DNA from: Eunapius fragilis
Lineage: Eukaryota > Porifera > Demospongiae > Spongillida > Spongillidae
NCBI GenBank assembly: GCA_963681505.1
Contig: OY811990.1
Coordinates: 1,210,179 to 1,274,178 of the forward strand
Direction of reading: 5' to 3'
DNA length: 64,000 bases
A model generated the notes under the pieces. The model worked only from the letters and a program-made list of their open reading frames with translations. It was not told the origin of the DNA and searched no databases. How positions within the stretch are numbered: position 1 is the first letter of the stretch; every line of letters begins with the position of its first letter. Shown here piece after piece: positions 1 to 12,235 of the stretch. Made by a program: the position numbers and the translations under genes.

Positions 1-2182
1 TAATTTCCAACATCGGGTTATACACAGTTCTCAAACCCAATGACGTTTGCATGCAATTGCGCTTCTCCTAAGTGGGCTGTGAGCATATAACTGCCATCTG
101 CTGCAGGCATCTCTCTAGCGTTCTAGCTTGAAACACAACATGTGGTGTACAATTCTTATCCGTCTGCAGGAAATACATACATGCATTATTCAAACACATT
201 TATTTTAAAATGATACCTCACACGCGACAAAACATGTTGGCAGAACTCCCAAGATGGTTCAAAAGCTCTGAAGCACGAGGATTGTCACAAATGATAAGTA
301 GCAGTGGTTCCACGACCAATACATTCTCATTGCTGTATGCATCAAACACTTCAACACCTTCATTTTCAAGAGTTGCTAGCTCCCTTGCAATTGGCTCTGC
401 CATATCCAAAGGTGTGACACTATCAAAAGAGCAAATGAAGTGGATGTTGATATGTTGCATATTGTCTCTACTCGGCAGTCGAGCCAGGAGAAGGTAAAAG
501 CTCTCAAATTTATGCCACTTCTTACTCCTTTTCCCACTTGTATCATCTGAAAAGAGAATAAGAGGCACCATAACAACTTTCCGGCCGGCTGCCTTCTCTT
601 TCATAGGATGAGGTGCCAAATACTGCTTTGTAACCTATGAAATGATATATGTAATCCCTCTACAGCAACATATAATGTTACCTCTGAATCAAATCGTTCA
701 AATCTATCCAACTCTTCATGCCATCTCACAATGCATTGAGGAGCAGCAGCTACTCCATGTATGCAGGAAACAGGAAGCTCAATGTTTCCATAAAGAATTA
801 CAGCGTCGTGACTCAGGGTGAGAGGGGGGCCTTCAGACATAATATTAAACTGAGCACCATCCAGCAGAGCATCCACCCCCACAAATACATCTGTACATCC
901 CTCCTAGATGTATTAAGAAACCAGAACATGGTATACTTATTGAAGGGAAAAATATATACCTTTAAAAAAAAAGTGTTACCAAACCCTTTGTGCATCCTAA
1001 ATAAGGATACTCAAATGTGATAACATCTCTAACATATATATAGGTGCTCCACTGGACAGATTAACCATCGGGGTTCTAAAACGTGTATCTGTGTTCCAGC
1101 GACGACCATGATACTATTCCCTAGAAGGATGGTAACCATTAGTAACAGTAACTTATGTTCAGTGTCACATACTTGTAATAACGTTCAGCACGAACAGGAA
1201 AGCGGGTCAAAATTTTCGATGTCTTAGGATTAGCTAGACCTCTTGCCACAATCTCAGTTAAGGAGATCATATAACACGGGATATGTTTTGCTGTGAAGCA
1301 CTGCAATTGATCAGTACGGTAAATGATATGTGGTGTGTAGGATTGCGTACTTGTTGAGGTGGTTGCAAGCCTGGTAATTTGAACCCTTTCAGCTGCTTTA
1401 TGCTTGGAACCGCAGCACATCCAGTCTGCTTCAAGAGATACAGAATAAATGCCAAGGTAGACTCACTCTGTTGGTTGATAATGTACATCACAATAGGCCT
1501 ACTACATACACACCATAATTACTTACAACTGATCTTGGGCCATGCACCAGGGAGTACAAGAGAGCAAACACCTTATGTGGAAATGGATGGTAGTCATGAA
1601 CGTCCAAGAACTGCAACTGTGTACTTCACTGAGTCAACCATCCAAATCTGAAGAACAACAAATAGACATATTGTTTAAAAGATATAATGTATTCTACCTG
1701 CTGCCTCATCATCAATGGTGTCACCAGTACCAGTAATTTCAGCTTCTGGCTCAACATGAACATCCATATCGCTTGTTTCTTCTTTTTTAAACGTAGATGA
1801 CATGAAGTGATCCGTTTAATTAAATGTTTACCATAGAACAAGTGTTCATCCTCCTCGGATTGGTATACATTATCCTGATCATCAACTTCCTGTGGAGCGT
1901 AGTAAACTTTATGAAACAGCTAGAATTAAAACCTACGGTTCCTACGGGGATCAGAGTTGGGGCTGGGACATTATCACCAACTTCGTCAAACAGTTTAAGC
2001 GAAGCACTAGACAAATGCCGTGATAGATTGTATTGTCCAGTAAAAGTCTCATCGCATATATGGCAGCGAAATACTATGTAACAATGATAAAAGAATACAA
2101 CCATGCATACATCATAGTTATGCATGGATAGTGTCTTACCGGCTCGATCACGGTCACCAGTGAACGATTGCCCCCTCGCCAT
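1..2182 (-). CDS. Plavaka-like transposase gene (partial, C-terminus beyond left edge)
   Basis: This is a transposon-derived gene read leftward and continuing off the window. A start codon at 2182 opens a 43-nt exon (2182-2140) that splices in phase 1 to an exon beginning at 2073. That exon carries half of a C2H2 finger: CHIC, twelve residues, then H, with no second His in the usual place. Further coding blocks are an acidic stretch (about 1795-1692), a PFPHKVFALLY-like block (about 1600-1550), a RGLANPKTSKILTRFPV block (about 1240-1180), a block ending ERFDSE (about 870-682), and the best-conserved exon (about 638-220). The last contains PLILFSDDTSG followed by RSKKW, an MAEP block, and CDNPRASELLNHLG then FCR, the pattern I know from Plavaka-type transposases common in fungi and present in animals. 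SDD would hold a catalytic Asp. Exon borders between 1900 and 680 are approximate. I see no disabling stop in the best exons. Confidence 0.6.
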
Positions 2183-3236
2183 CGCAACTTTAACCCTTGA
2201 TTTCAACACGAGGACAAATTATTATTGTGAATTACATATTGCATGAATATGGCATCTTCGTCTACACCTCATATTGCTGTTTCCGATTCATATCCAACTC
2301 ATAGCGGCAGGTTAGACTGCTCTAATAGTGCCATATAGTTAGTTTGAATATACGGTACTTGTCTAGTACTATAATGTGATTGTATTTTGTATTCATTCAT
2401 GCACCTGTATGGGTTTATAGTGTATCATTTCTTGTTGCATTCAGAGGATCACCCTACCCCAACACCCTCAAGAGGGTAGCTTACAGCCTGATCAGTGTCC
2501 AGGAGTGTGTGGACCAGTCCAGCCACCTTCCCTTGTATGCCTTCGGAGATAGAACCGTCTTTGCTCAGATTGGGAACGTGGCAGCTGAGGCAGTTTATTT
2601 ATACGTCTGGGTACGAGGCTAACTCCCACTGGCACCACTAGTGCTACCCAACAGCGCTACCCCCTATAGCCTGCATAGCCACTGTCACAATGGCCACAAC
2701 TTGGCTGGCAAGGAGGCCGGGGAAGAGGATGCCCCCACCGAAGTAGGGGAAGAGGGCGGGGCCAGTTTGTTACATTAAAAATTACAGTGCTCGGAGTTGG
2801 GCTGGAAATGCACACCACTTGCAGTGGAGACCTTATGGCTGCTGGGGTGCTGAAGCCAGGGAAACACTGTCACATCTTGCCAATACCCATGAGGTGCACC
2901 AAGTCCCAGGCCACTGCTGTCAAGAGCTGGACTTGCATTGGTCATCACTGGTTGACAGTATTTTTTGTTGTTTCTTGTGTGCATAATTTCATAATCATTG
3001 TTTAAATTATTATTTTAATGCACTAACAGATAAAGTCGGGTGGATCGGTATAGATGTTTTAATTAACACTGTCAAAATTTGACGATACTGCTATGACTAT
3101 CATTATCATTACTATTAAAGTTATTTAGCTTATTGCACTAAGAGATAAAGTCAGGTGTGGATCATCCTACAATTCTAGAGATTATTGACCTTTATATTCA
3201 CTGCAATACTGATGAGGGAAAAAAACTTATGAAACC

Positions 3237-3464
3237 AGTAAATAAAAACATTCTCTAACGAGAAAGTTGGTATTGAGCAATTGTGGTTAAAAAGTACGGA
3301 AACAAGAGTGACAGAAATTAGACTGGAAAATTTAATATTTACTACACTCACGGTATATATAAGTGCATTAGTACCTGAGTTATGGGCTAAATATAGGCCT
3401 ATTTCAGTCTAATTCTGTCATAGCTCTTGCCTATATACCCGTTGGAGAATATTTTTATTTACTT
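3237..3464. mobile_element. Fold-back MITE, family 1, decayed copy
   Basis: The left end reads AGTAAATAAAAACATTCTCT followed by a GAGAAAGTTGGT-like block. The right end is its inverted complement (GTTGGAGAATATTTTTATTT then ACTT). The middle is an imperfect palindrome with a TAGGCCTATTTCAGTCTAAT-like arm. It is the same family as the cleaner copies at 36563-36850, 41389-41687 and 62931-63215. Confidence 0.75.
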
Positions 3465-3595
3465 GTTATACCTTGTGCTGCTATCTGAATCGCGATCGTC
3501 TCTACGTGTGGCACTACCAATGGAATGGATACTACTGCATTATTGAGTATAGCCATTTACAATGCTCTATCCATTTCTCATGTCATAAAAAAGTA

Positions 3596-3945
3596 ATTAA
3601 GCTGGTGGCATATAGTATTGCAATTCAAGGTAATGGTGGTGTAAAAAGCTGACTGTGTATTGAAAAGGGATTGATTTTAAATTCAATACAGGTATTAATA
3701 AGACATTGAATTTTGCTATGTGTCGTTTAAATCCTCCGTGCCCCTTCTGCCCCCCCATTGAGAATACATGATTTTGTTGTGTCCCCACATGTAAATAGGG
3801 GGAGGGAAAGAAATTTAGCAAATTATGGCAGAATGTGCATGCAGGGTTTTACAATTAGGTGTATTTCATTTTTCAATTTCAGTCAACGTTGTTCCCATGC
3901 TTTTTACACCACTTACTGACTTCCAATCCAACTTTCTTTTTACCT
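3596..3945. mobile_element. Fold-back MITE, family 1, diverged copy
   Basis: The left arm has GGTGGCATATAG and GGTGGTGTAAAAAGC. The right arm has GCTTTTTACACCAC followed by CCAACTTTCTTTTTAC. These are family-1 subterminal blocks in inverted order, but the outer ends have decayed. Confidence 0.55.
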
Positions 3946-4881
3946 GTAGCACTATCAGGGTCTTTGCAAAAGAGCGCAACGCTTTTAAATGAATATAATT
4001 CCTAAATAGGAATGTGAATCTAAATGAATTTATGAACGTCACATTTAGTCATAACGAACGGCATTGCTACTATTATCTTTAGCAGTTCAAAAGATAAAAT
4101 CAAATAGCTTGCAATTAACTAAATTGACAAAACAATGTACGGCTACTTTTAATTATTAACGTGATTTATAAACAGACTTTGAAAAAAGTGTGAAATTTGA
4201 TTGGCGTTTTACTAGTTAATTTCAAAACAACAAATCAAACTTGAAAAAGCCATATGACCACTACGTGTTTAGTTTTAGTACCGTTCAGTAATCCATTACC
4301 AAATCAAATAGTGTTTTGTACTTTATTTTATACTGGAATAATTTATGATGGTTATTAAAAGTATTTACCACATACCAGCTTCAACTTTAATAACTTTCAA
4401 GCGAAGTATGGTCTTAAATGTTAATAACTCACTATTGAACTAGTAACTTGAAATCAGTGCTGTTCCACCGGATATTCAGATTTTGTGTTACCTATTGGTG
4501 GTTATCAATTATCTCTAACCGCAATCTTGAATAACTTTGTTAGTAGAAGGCATTGAATATTTTCATTTGCGAGGGTTTTGATACAGTTACCGCTAATAAA
4601 AATTGAAATCCAATTGGTTTCCTAACTACTGCAATTAACATACGTTAAACAATCAAGCAGTTGATTAATTTCAATCCTGAGTTATATGTATTTGCGTTCT
4701 TTCGCAAGCACCCTGTATATTGAGTAAGTAATGGCTACAGTAAGTCATTGGTATATTCAGGTTACAAGTAATACAAGCTGGATGCACCAGTACTATGTTC
4801 ATTGCCCCCCAAATGTAACGACAGCTTTAATTAGTACACAGCTTCAGTACAGTCAATTATTGTCATCCAAATACCACACTC

Positions 4882-6900
4882 CTAAATTGGTCCAAACATG
4901 AGGCGAGAAGGATGATTTTCATTTGTACCTCTACAGAATTCAATGTAGTTACGAACAAATTCCACTCGATCGATAGCGCCATCTTTATCCTCATCCAAAG
5001 CATCAAATGACTTGGCAGCGTGATCCCGGTCGATTTCAAAGTGTATATTGAATTTCATCCATTCCTCAAAAGAAATTTCCTCATCGCTATCCGAATCCAT
5101 CATTGTAAACCACAGATTGGCAAACTGTTCCACATGATCTCCTACATGAAGGTACATATAAACATTCTCTATGGGAAAGTTGGTGGCATATAAGGTTGGA
5201 AGGCAATAGCGCATGGAATAAATCATACAAATGGCTATATCCTTATAAATTCCTTGATACGTGCCTGAAAACACACCACTAGCCACTGACATATATATTT
5301 ATATAGCGTGAGCTGCGAAGTGGCAATTTAACCGAGGAAAGCACTTTCACACGCTGCATGCGCGCAAAGTGCATCCCAACAATTTCCTGCACCCGCATGA
5401 TTACCTAATGTTTACAGATGGCGCAGTCTACGCGAGATCTCTGTGTGTATGTGCATGGGTGTCCCCACATGCCGGCGAAGTGCGGCTATAGTCTACTATA
5501 CACGAGTAAGACAAAGAAACTGCTGTATTATACACAGCCAATAGTATTCTACTGTACCAGTCTGCAGCTACCAATAGAGTAGATTCCACTTAGCAATTCG
5601 CATAATAGCAATGTGTAGTTATTAATGGCAAGATTCATTTTGCTACAAATCGCAACCGGTATGCATTGTTAAACGTAAAACTACAATAGAAGACCGATCG
5701 CGAGCTAGGCGTTCTCTTCCGAAAATGGTTGAACACGAATGGCAGCAAGGCATAGCATGCACTGCGTTTGAAAAATACCCCATTGGTAAAATCAGTAATA
5801 GTCATGGTCTCAATAGCCTAATGTCCTTCAACGTATAACTCCAGTTGGTCCATTGCAAAACATAACGCGCGCTGTACAAATTATACATAAGTACTTGTTG
5901 ATACAGCAGCATAACTCTTTTGTTGACGCGGAGGCAACCTTCGCTAACCAAAAGTAGTCTCGTACCCAGACCAAAGCTCGTAGGGGGTGGGAAGTGGCTC
6001 AGTGCAAAACGTAGGTGACAAAAAAGTTAATTCCATGCAGAACGTTTTAATTGACCACAGTCCGCAGGAATATATAGAGCTACAACACGAGATGAAAACC
6101 TCCAAAATTGAAACGATGACCTCCCGCGTTCCGGTACAAAGCGATCCTGAACAAGAGCGGGCGTCTGCTCGTGGCAGCGACAGAGATCGAACCGAGCTTC
6201 TAAGGGCCATATCACAGGGGTGGAATCATATTGAAATCATTGTGTGATCTAACACATAATTTCTAAATGATTCCACGCAATTTTTTTCCCTGTTTGATAT
6301 AAACAAAATTCTGATGCGGTGTGAGATTATTTTAATTAATATCATGCAAGATTAAAAAATGAGAGTATAAGTAACATTCTCTCAGAGAAAGTTGATGCTA
6401 AAACATTAAGTCTAATATTTAGCGCCTTTGTATAGAACATACATTTTGCATTGCGTTGCTATACATATAGATCCCTTGCTAATTCTTACACCACCATTGC
6501 CTTCGTTATGCCACCAACTTTCTCATGCAGAGAGAACTGATTATTTTTATTTTTCATATACCATACGTGCGCGCGGTATAGAGAATAGTGCGCGCGTGAT
6601 TCAATTTGGACCGTGCAAGTACCTTGTGTGGCAACAGCGACGCAATACAAAGGGAAGAGTTCCCGCGGAGTCTTCGATCCATCTGGAAGCCAAAGTGGCT
6701 TCAACCTCCCAAACAGCTTTATGAAGCGTATGTGCTGGCGCTCCTTCAGCTGCTTCTGATTCATAGCGAACTGAATGTACATCTCCCATGCAGTCTTCTG
6801 AAGAAAGCACTCCATCTTTGTCGATGTCAACAATGCTGAAGATTCGCAGCATTTTGCGGACCCAGAAAGCACTTTTTGTCAAGTCTGAACCAGTGTCCAT
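4882..6900 (-). CDS. EF-hand calcium-binding protein, sarcoplasmic-type, with a one-base frameshift
   Basis: This is a two-exon gene. Exon 1 (6900-6623) starts with ATG and ends CACACAAG|gtactt; exon 2 (5141-4882) follows a gtag acceptor and runs to the stop. Once one extra G is discounted, the phases match and give 178 residues, normal for invertebrate sarcoplasmic calcium-binding proteins. Calcium loops are at residues 25-36 (DIDKDGVLSSED), 108-119 (DSDSDEEISFEE, with Glu where loop Gly is usual) and 142-153 (DEDKDGAIDRVE). A degenerate second hand is expected in between. The frameshift is in the GGG run at 6785-6787: before it the frame gives SSEDCM, after it EMYIQFAMNQKQLKE, both family-like. 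It could be a young pseudogene, an allele or a base-call error. Likely a cytosolic Ca2+ buffer or sensor. The intron carries family-1 MITE sequence. Confidence 0.65.
5153..5186. mobile_element. Solo arm of a family-1 MITE next to a splice acceptor
   Basis: The block AACATTCTCT, spacer, GAAAGTTGGTGGCATATA matches a family-1 terminus. No opposite arm is visible nearby. It starts about 12 bases intronward of the exon 2 boundary of the EF-hand gene. Confidence 0.6.
6367..6556. mobile_element. Fold-back MITE, family 1, decayed copy inside the EF-hand intron
   Basis: The left end has AACATTCTCTCAGAGAAAGT. The right end has CCACCAACTTTCTC, then AGAGAGAACTGAT and TTTTTATTTTT, its inverted counterpart. 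The centre has decayed. Confidence 0.65.
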
Positions 6901-6968
6901 TTTATGGCACTTGCATATACAACATTTATAACACGCGCGCGGTACGCTTTTATAATCACCACAGCGGA

Positions 6969-7420
6969 CCCCGTTGAAGTTAGCCGCACACGCCTCAGCC
7001 GCACATTTTACAATGAATAAGTTAACATTCCACTAGCGGCGGGCGGCGGATGTGCGCGTTTGATGACTGTACGAGGTTGGTCCACGGTTGTCGATATGAC
7101 CATTCTAACGGCGATGCTTAGGACATGGTAGGTACGCAACGCATCTAAGTCTCAGCTTTCCCCAAACTCAGAGAATATAATATAAAACGTCCGTGACTAC
7201 ACACGAATAAAATAAAAAATCAAAAATGACACAACATGCAACTCATACGCTATGCTCACAGTTCCTAGATGCTTAAAAACATCCTTAGTGTAGGACACAA
7301 TCAATGAATATTCAAAACGAAGTGATTATCATTAGCCGTACGGCCTAATTGTAAGTGATAATTGCTTGGAAGGTGCGGCCGAAGAATGTGAGGCTGAATG
7401 TGCGGCTAACTTCAACGGGG
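6969..7420. mobile_element. Non-autonomous TIR element, family 2
   Basis: The ends are perfect inverted repeats starting CCCCGTTGAAGTTAGCCGCA. The roughly 450 bp body has no coding potential. The right half recurs at 48764-48868 (GATTATCATTAGCCGTA to the same terminus), which supports a dispersed family. No target-site duplication is evident. Confidence 0.7.
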
Positions 7421-8329
7421 TTGCAGTATCTCATGCACTGCTTTCGGAATCATGGTTTGATCAGAAACTGGATGATCGCCGTCCGAGCGGGAACTGAGGA
7501 TTGATTTTGACTGTGTAAGATGTTTCAGGTAAGCTCTGTAAACCGCGTGATTGCGCAGCTTCGTAGTTACTCTCCACTAGCGGAAAATAACGCATAGAAA
7601 ATTGTCAGTGTATGTTCTTTGTCAAGTCGAGCTACTTGTATAATTACTAGTGGATTCATCCCTTACCTCTGATCAGATAGTTATGGAATGCGGTGGAGTG
7701 TTCAATTAACAAAACAGGATGCAGGATGCTTGAGCACACACTGCAAATAGATACGTCGAATTGAGAAACATTAATTGGTTTAAAATGTAGTTGGTAAAAA
7801 AAAGTTAGCAGTTTGTGGTATAAACCAATCAGTTGCAGTTATACCATTAAATGTGGTGACATAGCAAATTGAAGCTTGCCATGTTCAAGAAGCAGACATT
7901 GGTCAAAGGAGTATGGTCACATCCCAAATTATTACTACACACCTACTTTAATGTTGCTGCGAAATCCTTGCCAAACATGCAGGAGCATCAATTAGAAGTG
8001 TGCAATGAAATAAACTTCAAGATGGATAGATCAATTTTTAGTGTGTAGGGGAAAAGTTGTAGAGGAGCTCATGGTGTCCCCGGGGTGGGGGCGGGTGGGG
8101 GTGGGTCATGGCCTCCATGCTGCCCCCCATCCCCCTTCCCCTTCTAAAAATGCCTATTAGATTACTTGCATACACACAATGCAATGGAAAAACTGAGTGA
8201 AGCTAGCGGCAGTGCATGCAAAGTGAGCATTACGAGCAATTTTGTTTGTATGATATGTAGGTGTGATCTCGCCTGACTTGTCATTAGTTCCTCTATAAAG
8301 AATAGCATCTTCTGCATGACGTCATCAAC
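7421..8329. other. No gene seen
   Basis: AT-rich, with short open frames only. A G-rich patch (8080-8110) and a C-rich patch (8122-8145) are the only structure noticed. Confidence 0.5.
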
Positions 8330-8612
8330 GTATCTGCTAAAACATTGCATGATGCATTGCACTTTCTGTGCCGCCCCTGACTGCACAATAACTCACCAAG
8401 TGCAACTGACTAGTCAATAAAATGCAATTGAATTCTAAAAACCAGTTCACTACATGCCACTTAAGGTCAGTTTCTTTTAAATGAGAAATGAAAGACCATG
8501 ATGATATTCGCAATAGTTTTGTTAGTTATTAACAAGCAAATTGACGGTCCTGCCCCCCCCCCCCCCAACCCCTTCTAGAAATGCTAGTGGCGCCCATGAA
8601 GACCTAGGTGAA
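8330..8612. repeat. Dispersed copy of the 0.57 kb tandem unit
   Basis: The segment from AAAACATTGCATGATG through the poly-C run to AGAAATGCTAGTGGCGCCCA is closely similar to 12500-12785 and 13060-13350. It is a separated copy of that repeat family. Confidence 0.8.
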
Positions 8613-8640
8613 GTTGAAACTACTACCACTGTGCAAAAAG

Positions 8641-8756
8641 TGTGTTATACGATACTGTATACTACAGCGTATATTCGAATATACGCAAAAAATATAAGCA
8701 CCTGCTTATAGAACCATATAAGCAGGAGCGTATATTGCAATATAGTCAGTCACGTG
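8641..8756. repeat. Palindrome-rich AT repeat
   Basis: A perfect 20-bp palindrome, GCGTATATTCGAATATACGC, lies at 8667-8686. A second hairpin follows (CCTGCTTATA, loop, TATAAGCAGG). GAATATACGCAAAAA motifs are shared with the tandem block at 11910-12235. Confidence 0.65.
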
Positions 8757-11441
8757 TGGTTTGTGGTATCCTAGCAAACCTCTGAATTTCATTAACGTTA
8801 CCTGCTTTATTGAACCGTGCACTATCGTATATTTCGTTTCTGATCTTCCGTAAACTGGTCCTTCCGCACTCCCCCTCCCCCTTCCCTTGCCTCTGGTTGG
8901 CTATAAAAATTTTCTTCGTACATATAAGTGATACAACGTCAAAAACAACAGTTACAAACAGATACAAACACCATAATCTTGAGACAGCGGTCCCCACGTA
9001 CTAACTTCATACGTGACCTGATGATAGACGAGAACAAAATAACATTTGGCGCCAATTGATATTGCCATACTTACCAATTCGGATAGACTCGTTGGCGTTC
9101 TCGTGCTTGAGTTCTCGTGCTTGAGTTCTCGTCCTAAGGCAAAAAAAAAAAAAGTTTTAGCGCCTCAGGGCATACTTACCAGTTCGAGTCGAAACGCTGC
9201 AGAAAAGCAAAATAAAGGTAGCAGCAATGCCATTGCGTCACTTACCTTAGCAGAATCGACCACCAAAAAAGTGCACAAATTGCGATATGACAAGCTATTC
9301 AAAGTCAGACCAGAGATAATATATAGATATTATTATTATCTCTGGTCAGACACTTGCTCACAACATTGGTTGAGAAGTACTTACCGTATACTAGGCTTGT
9401 CTTTAGGGGCTGGTTTACTACACCACAAACGGATCCTTCAAATGATAAAAGACACGTACCTTTCCACTTTCGAGGCCACACTTGCACGGAAACCCGCCAA
9501 AATTACTATCACGTGCAATTGCTAATGTTGGCATACTCTAATTGGCGCACTTATTAAAAATCGGTTGTCATGTAAATTACACCGATAACAGAGAACTTAC
9601 AAGTAAGATGATCAAGCATTCTTGAAGTGGCATCAAAAACCTTTTTAAACAGTATGGTAAGAATGGAAATGGTACAAATTAAAAATAGTAATGACACACA
9701 TTTATACGTCCATAAATACACACATTCACACACAATTAGCATGTATTTATAGACTGCTCCACACCCAGACACACATATACATGCACACAAACAGATGTCC
9801 ATACACACAGACACACACACACTTGCACATACACAAACAAGTGTCAACACACAGGCATAGACACAGACATACACACATGGTACGCATATATACACGTCAC
9901 ATATAGTTCTAGTCGGTTGAAAGACAGGAGATAAGCTCCTGCCTAAATGTGAGATTTAGTGGCTACACATGGCAGCAGATTTATAAGGGAGTGAAGTTGT
10001 TATTGAGTCAGCATTCTAAGTGCACGTTGTGTCTTGCAATTTACCTTGTGATGGTGTGTCCAGAGTATATACGGATGATGGTGGATCTGACCAGAAGAAG
10101 CCATTGTAACCTGTGCATGATGAGCAGTGTAGTTAGGAAGGTTTTTGCGCCAGTTTTTTCCTTCAGATGGTTTTTCCACGGGTTCTTTCCGAGATCAGGT
10201 GCGCTCACCTGTTCTAAATAGAGTTAGTTAGGTTTTATTTATGCCCATTGCTCTTATATATGCGTATGTTGTATGTGTGGTCTTATGTGGAACACAGTGC
10301 TGTCGTGCTGCAAGGATCTGGTTACTGGTGGTGGAGAGGTAGAACAATCTGTTATGGGTTTTTGTTTGTGTTTGTGTATTCTATGTTGGAGTGTAATGCT
10401 GCTGATGTGCTAATAGTTGCTGGCACCAAAGGTCAAGAGGGAGAGGGATGTGGTAACAATAACCATGCATGTAAGGCAAGTGAAAGGAGTACCACCACGA
10501 TGCACCTTGAAAATAAAATAACCAGATATAATTACTCTTTGGAGGATGGCTCTTGCATTCGATCCTATTTAGCAATAAAGATACATTTGAGTTTGGCAGT
10601 CACTAGTGGTTAATAATTAGAAACCTCTATCCCAGACCTCATTTCATTGGATTATCCTGCACTCCAGTGCATCAAGACTGCACCATCCATTGCTCCCACT
10701 TGTAGGATTTAGTGGTGAGCTCATAATAACAGTGATGTTCAGGGATACGGACCGTCCAAGACCCCAATTTTGCACTAGGATATCCAGCAGTTTGAGACTG
10801 CTATGATCGGGAAGGAGCCCACTGCCAGCTTCCAAGGACTAACACATTTGCTTAATATAAGAGAAAATGCCAGAGCCATTCTCCATATAGTGTAGAGCCA
10901 AACTTGTGTTTATAAATACTTCCTTTGTCATCCATAACATAGTGATACATTCACTTTACAATACCTTACAGTAAGTTGGTTGCGAATACTTCTGATGACA
11001 AGTGCTACAGTGAGTGGTAGCTTCTATGTTCGAAAACACGAGGGCCAGGAGCAGCACTCCTGCATGTTGAAAGATACAAATACACAGGGTCAATATAAGC
11101 AGGCACGCTTTTACAATATGTGTTCACACCATGCAGATGCAGTACTATACATGTATATCTTGATACCCAAACACACTGAGCTTCGATTTGCCTGGACTAC
11201 GCGTGCTTGGAGTGACAAGAACTTTCAAAATTAGGCCTACACTGACATGACTCGCGTTGTTCACACCCACTCAGTTACGATAAGTAGCACCATAGACATA
11301 ACTTGGCAACACGTGTTATAAAGTAAAATTCAACCAGTGGGTGTGGTAGATAATCGAATTGCTTCTTTGACGAGAGATACATGTACATGTAAATGGATAA
11401 AATATGGAGCAGCGACTACATGCATGTAATCCTAGCTAGAT
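8757..11441. other. Mostly non-coding, no gene recognised
   Basis: The open frames here, the longest 159 codons at 9046-9525, show no domain and no convincing splice context. A CA-rich stretch lies at about 9690-9890. A hairpin at 9309-9347 contains CCAGAGATAATATATAG, a block that recurs in the inverted-repeat element at 14.5-15.9 kb. Confidence 0.5.
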
Positions 11442-11750
11442 TCAAAACTCTGGTGAAGCTGTATGTACCATCCAAGGCTCGGCGTTTGGTGGAGCTGAGG
11501 TGGGAAGTGGTTCTCCGTCGACGCGTTTTTTCTTCTGACGCTTGGAATTGCTCTCCATGTCACAGCAGCGTGAATCCACATCTTGGATTAGGTCGTTGAA
11601 TGCTACTGATCGCCACAGAGGCCGCCTACGTTTGAGTGTTGTTTTCTCTTCAGGATCGCTCTCTTCCTCAGACATCATCGATGGTTGCACATTTTTCCAA
11701 AGCGAAATTTCCTCTTCACCTTGCAGGTGTGCACATCTTTTCTCCCACAA
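11442..11750 (-). CDS. Possible transposon-protein C-terminal exon
   Basis: The 102-codon open frame contains MMSEEESDPEEK, then RPLWRSVAFNDLIQDVDSR, a basic KRQKKKR patch and a proline-rich end. From memory this order (acidic SDEE, WRS, paired-helix LD.R, basic patch, P-rich tail) ends many transposon-encoded or unclassified multicopy proteins in aquatic invertebrates and fish. No upstream exons were found and the exon limits are unknown. It may be a relic. Confidence 0.3.
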   Translation of the reverse strand: MWEKRCAHLQGEEEISLWKNVQPSMMSEEESDPEEKTTLKRRRPLWRSVAFNDLIQDVDSRCCDMESNSKRQKKKRVDGEPLPTSAPPNAEPWMVHTASPEF

Positions 11751-11909
11751 CTATTTTCAATTAACACAAGTGAGCTACGAAGTCCACATTTATATATAAC
11801 ACACACACAGACACACACACAATCACTGTAACTTACTCTTTGTTGGCGAGACCGTGTTATACGGTGCTTTGAATGTTTATCTTCGTCCCGTTGCGCTCTA
11901 TTAATATAC

Positions 11910-12235
11910 GGTAATGATAAAACTAACGTTTGCACTGTGGTGCCTATAAAAACAGTGACGTATTCGACACTTGCGGATTCTTGAATATACGCAGGCTTAT
12001 ACTACTCAGGTGTATATTTTGGGTATTCTTCAAATATACGCAAAAATATACAGTATCGTAAAACTAACCTTTTGCAGTGCGGTGCCTATATAAACAGTGA
12101 CGTAATTAACACATGCGTATTCTTGAATATACGCCGTCGTATACTTAAAATATACTACACACGCGTATATTTTGAGTATTCTTCAATATACGCAAAAATA
12201 TACAGTATCGTATAACTAACTTTTTGCACTGTGTA
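11910..12235. repeat. Tandem AT-rich repeat, about 140 bp unit
   Basis: At least two full units and part of a third share ACTAAC, TTGCA, GGTGCCTATA, AACAGTGACGTA, TTCTTGAATATACGC and AAAAATATACAGTATCGTA in the same order. Confidence 0.75.

Larger units (their letters stand above)
2210..4881. other. Non-coding stretch with decayed MITEs
   Basis: I see no convincing exon here. The open frames at 2380-2622 and 2787-3005 have no recognisable domain. Two decayed fold-back MITEs lie at 3237-3464 and 3596-3945; the rest is AT-rich and unremarkable. Confidence 0.6.

Noticed and set aside
9046-9525. 159-codon plus-strand frame
   Set aside because: No domain, low-complexity start, AT-rich composition and a hairpin repeat inside; likely chance.
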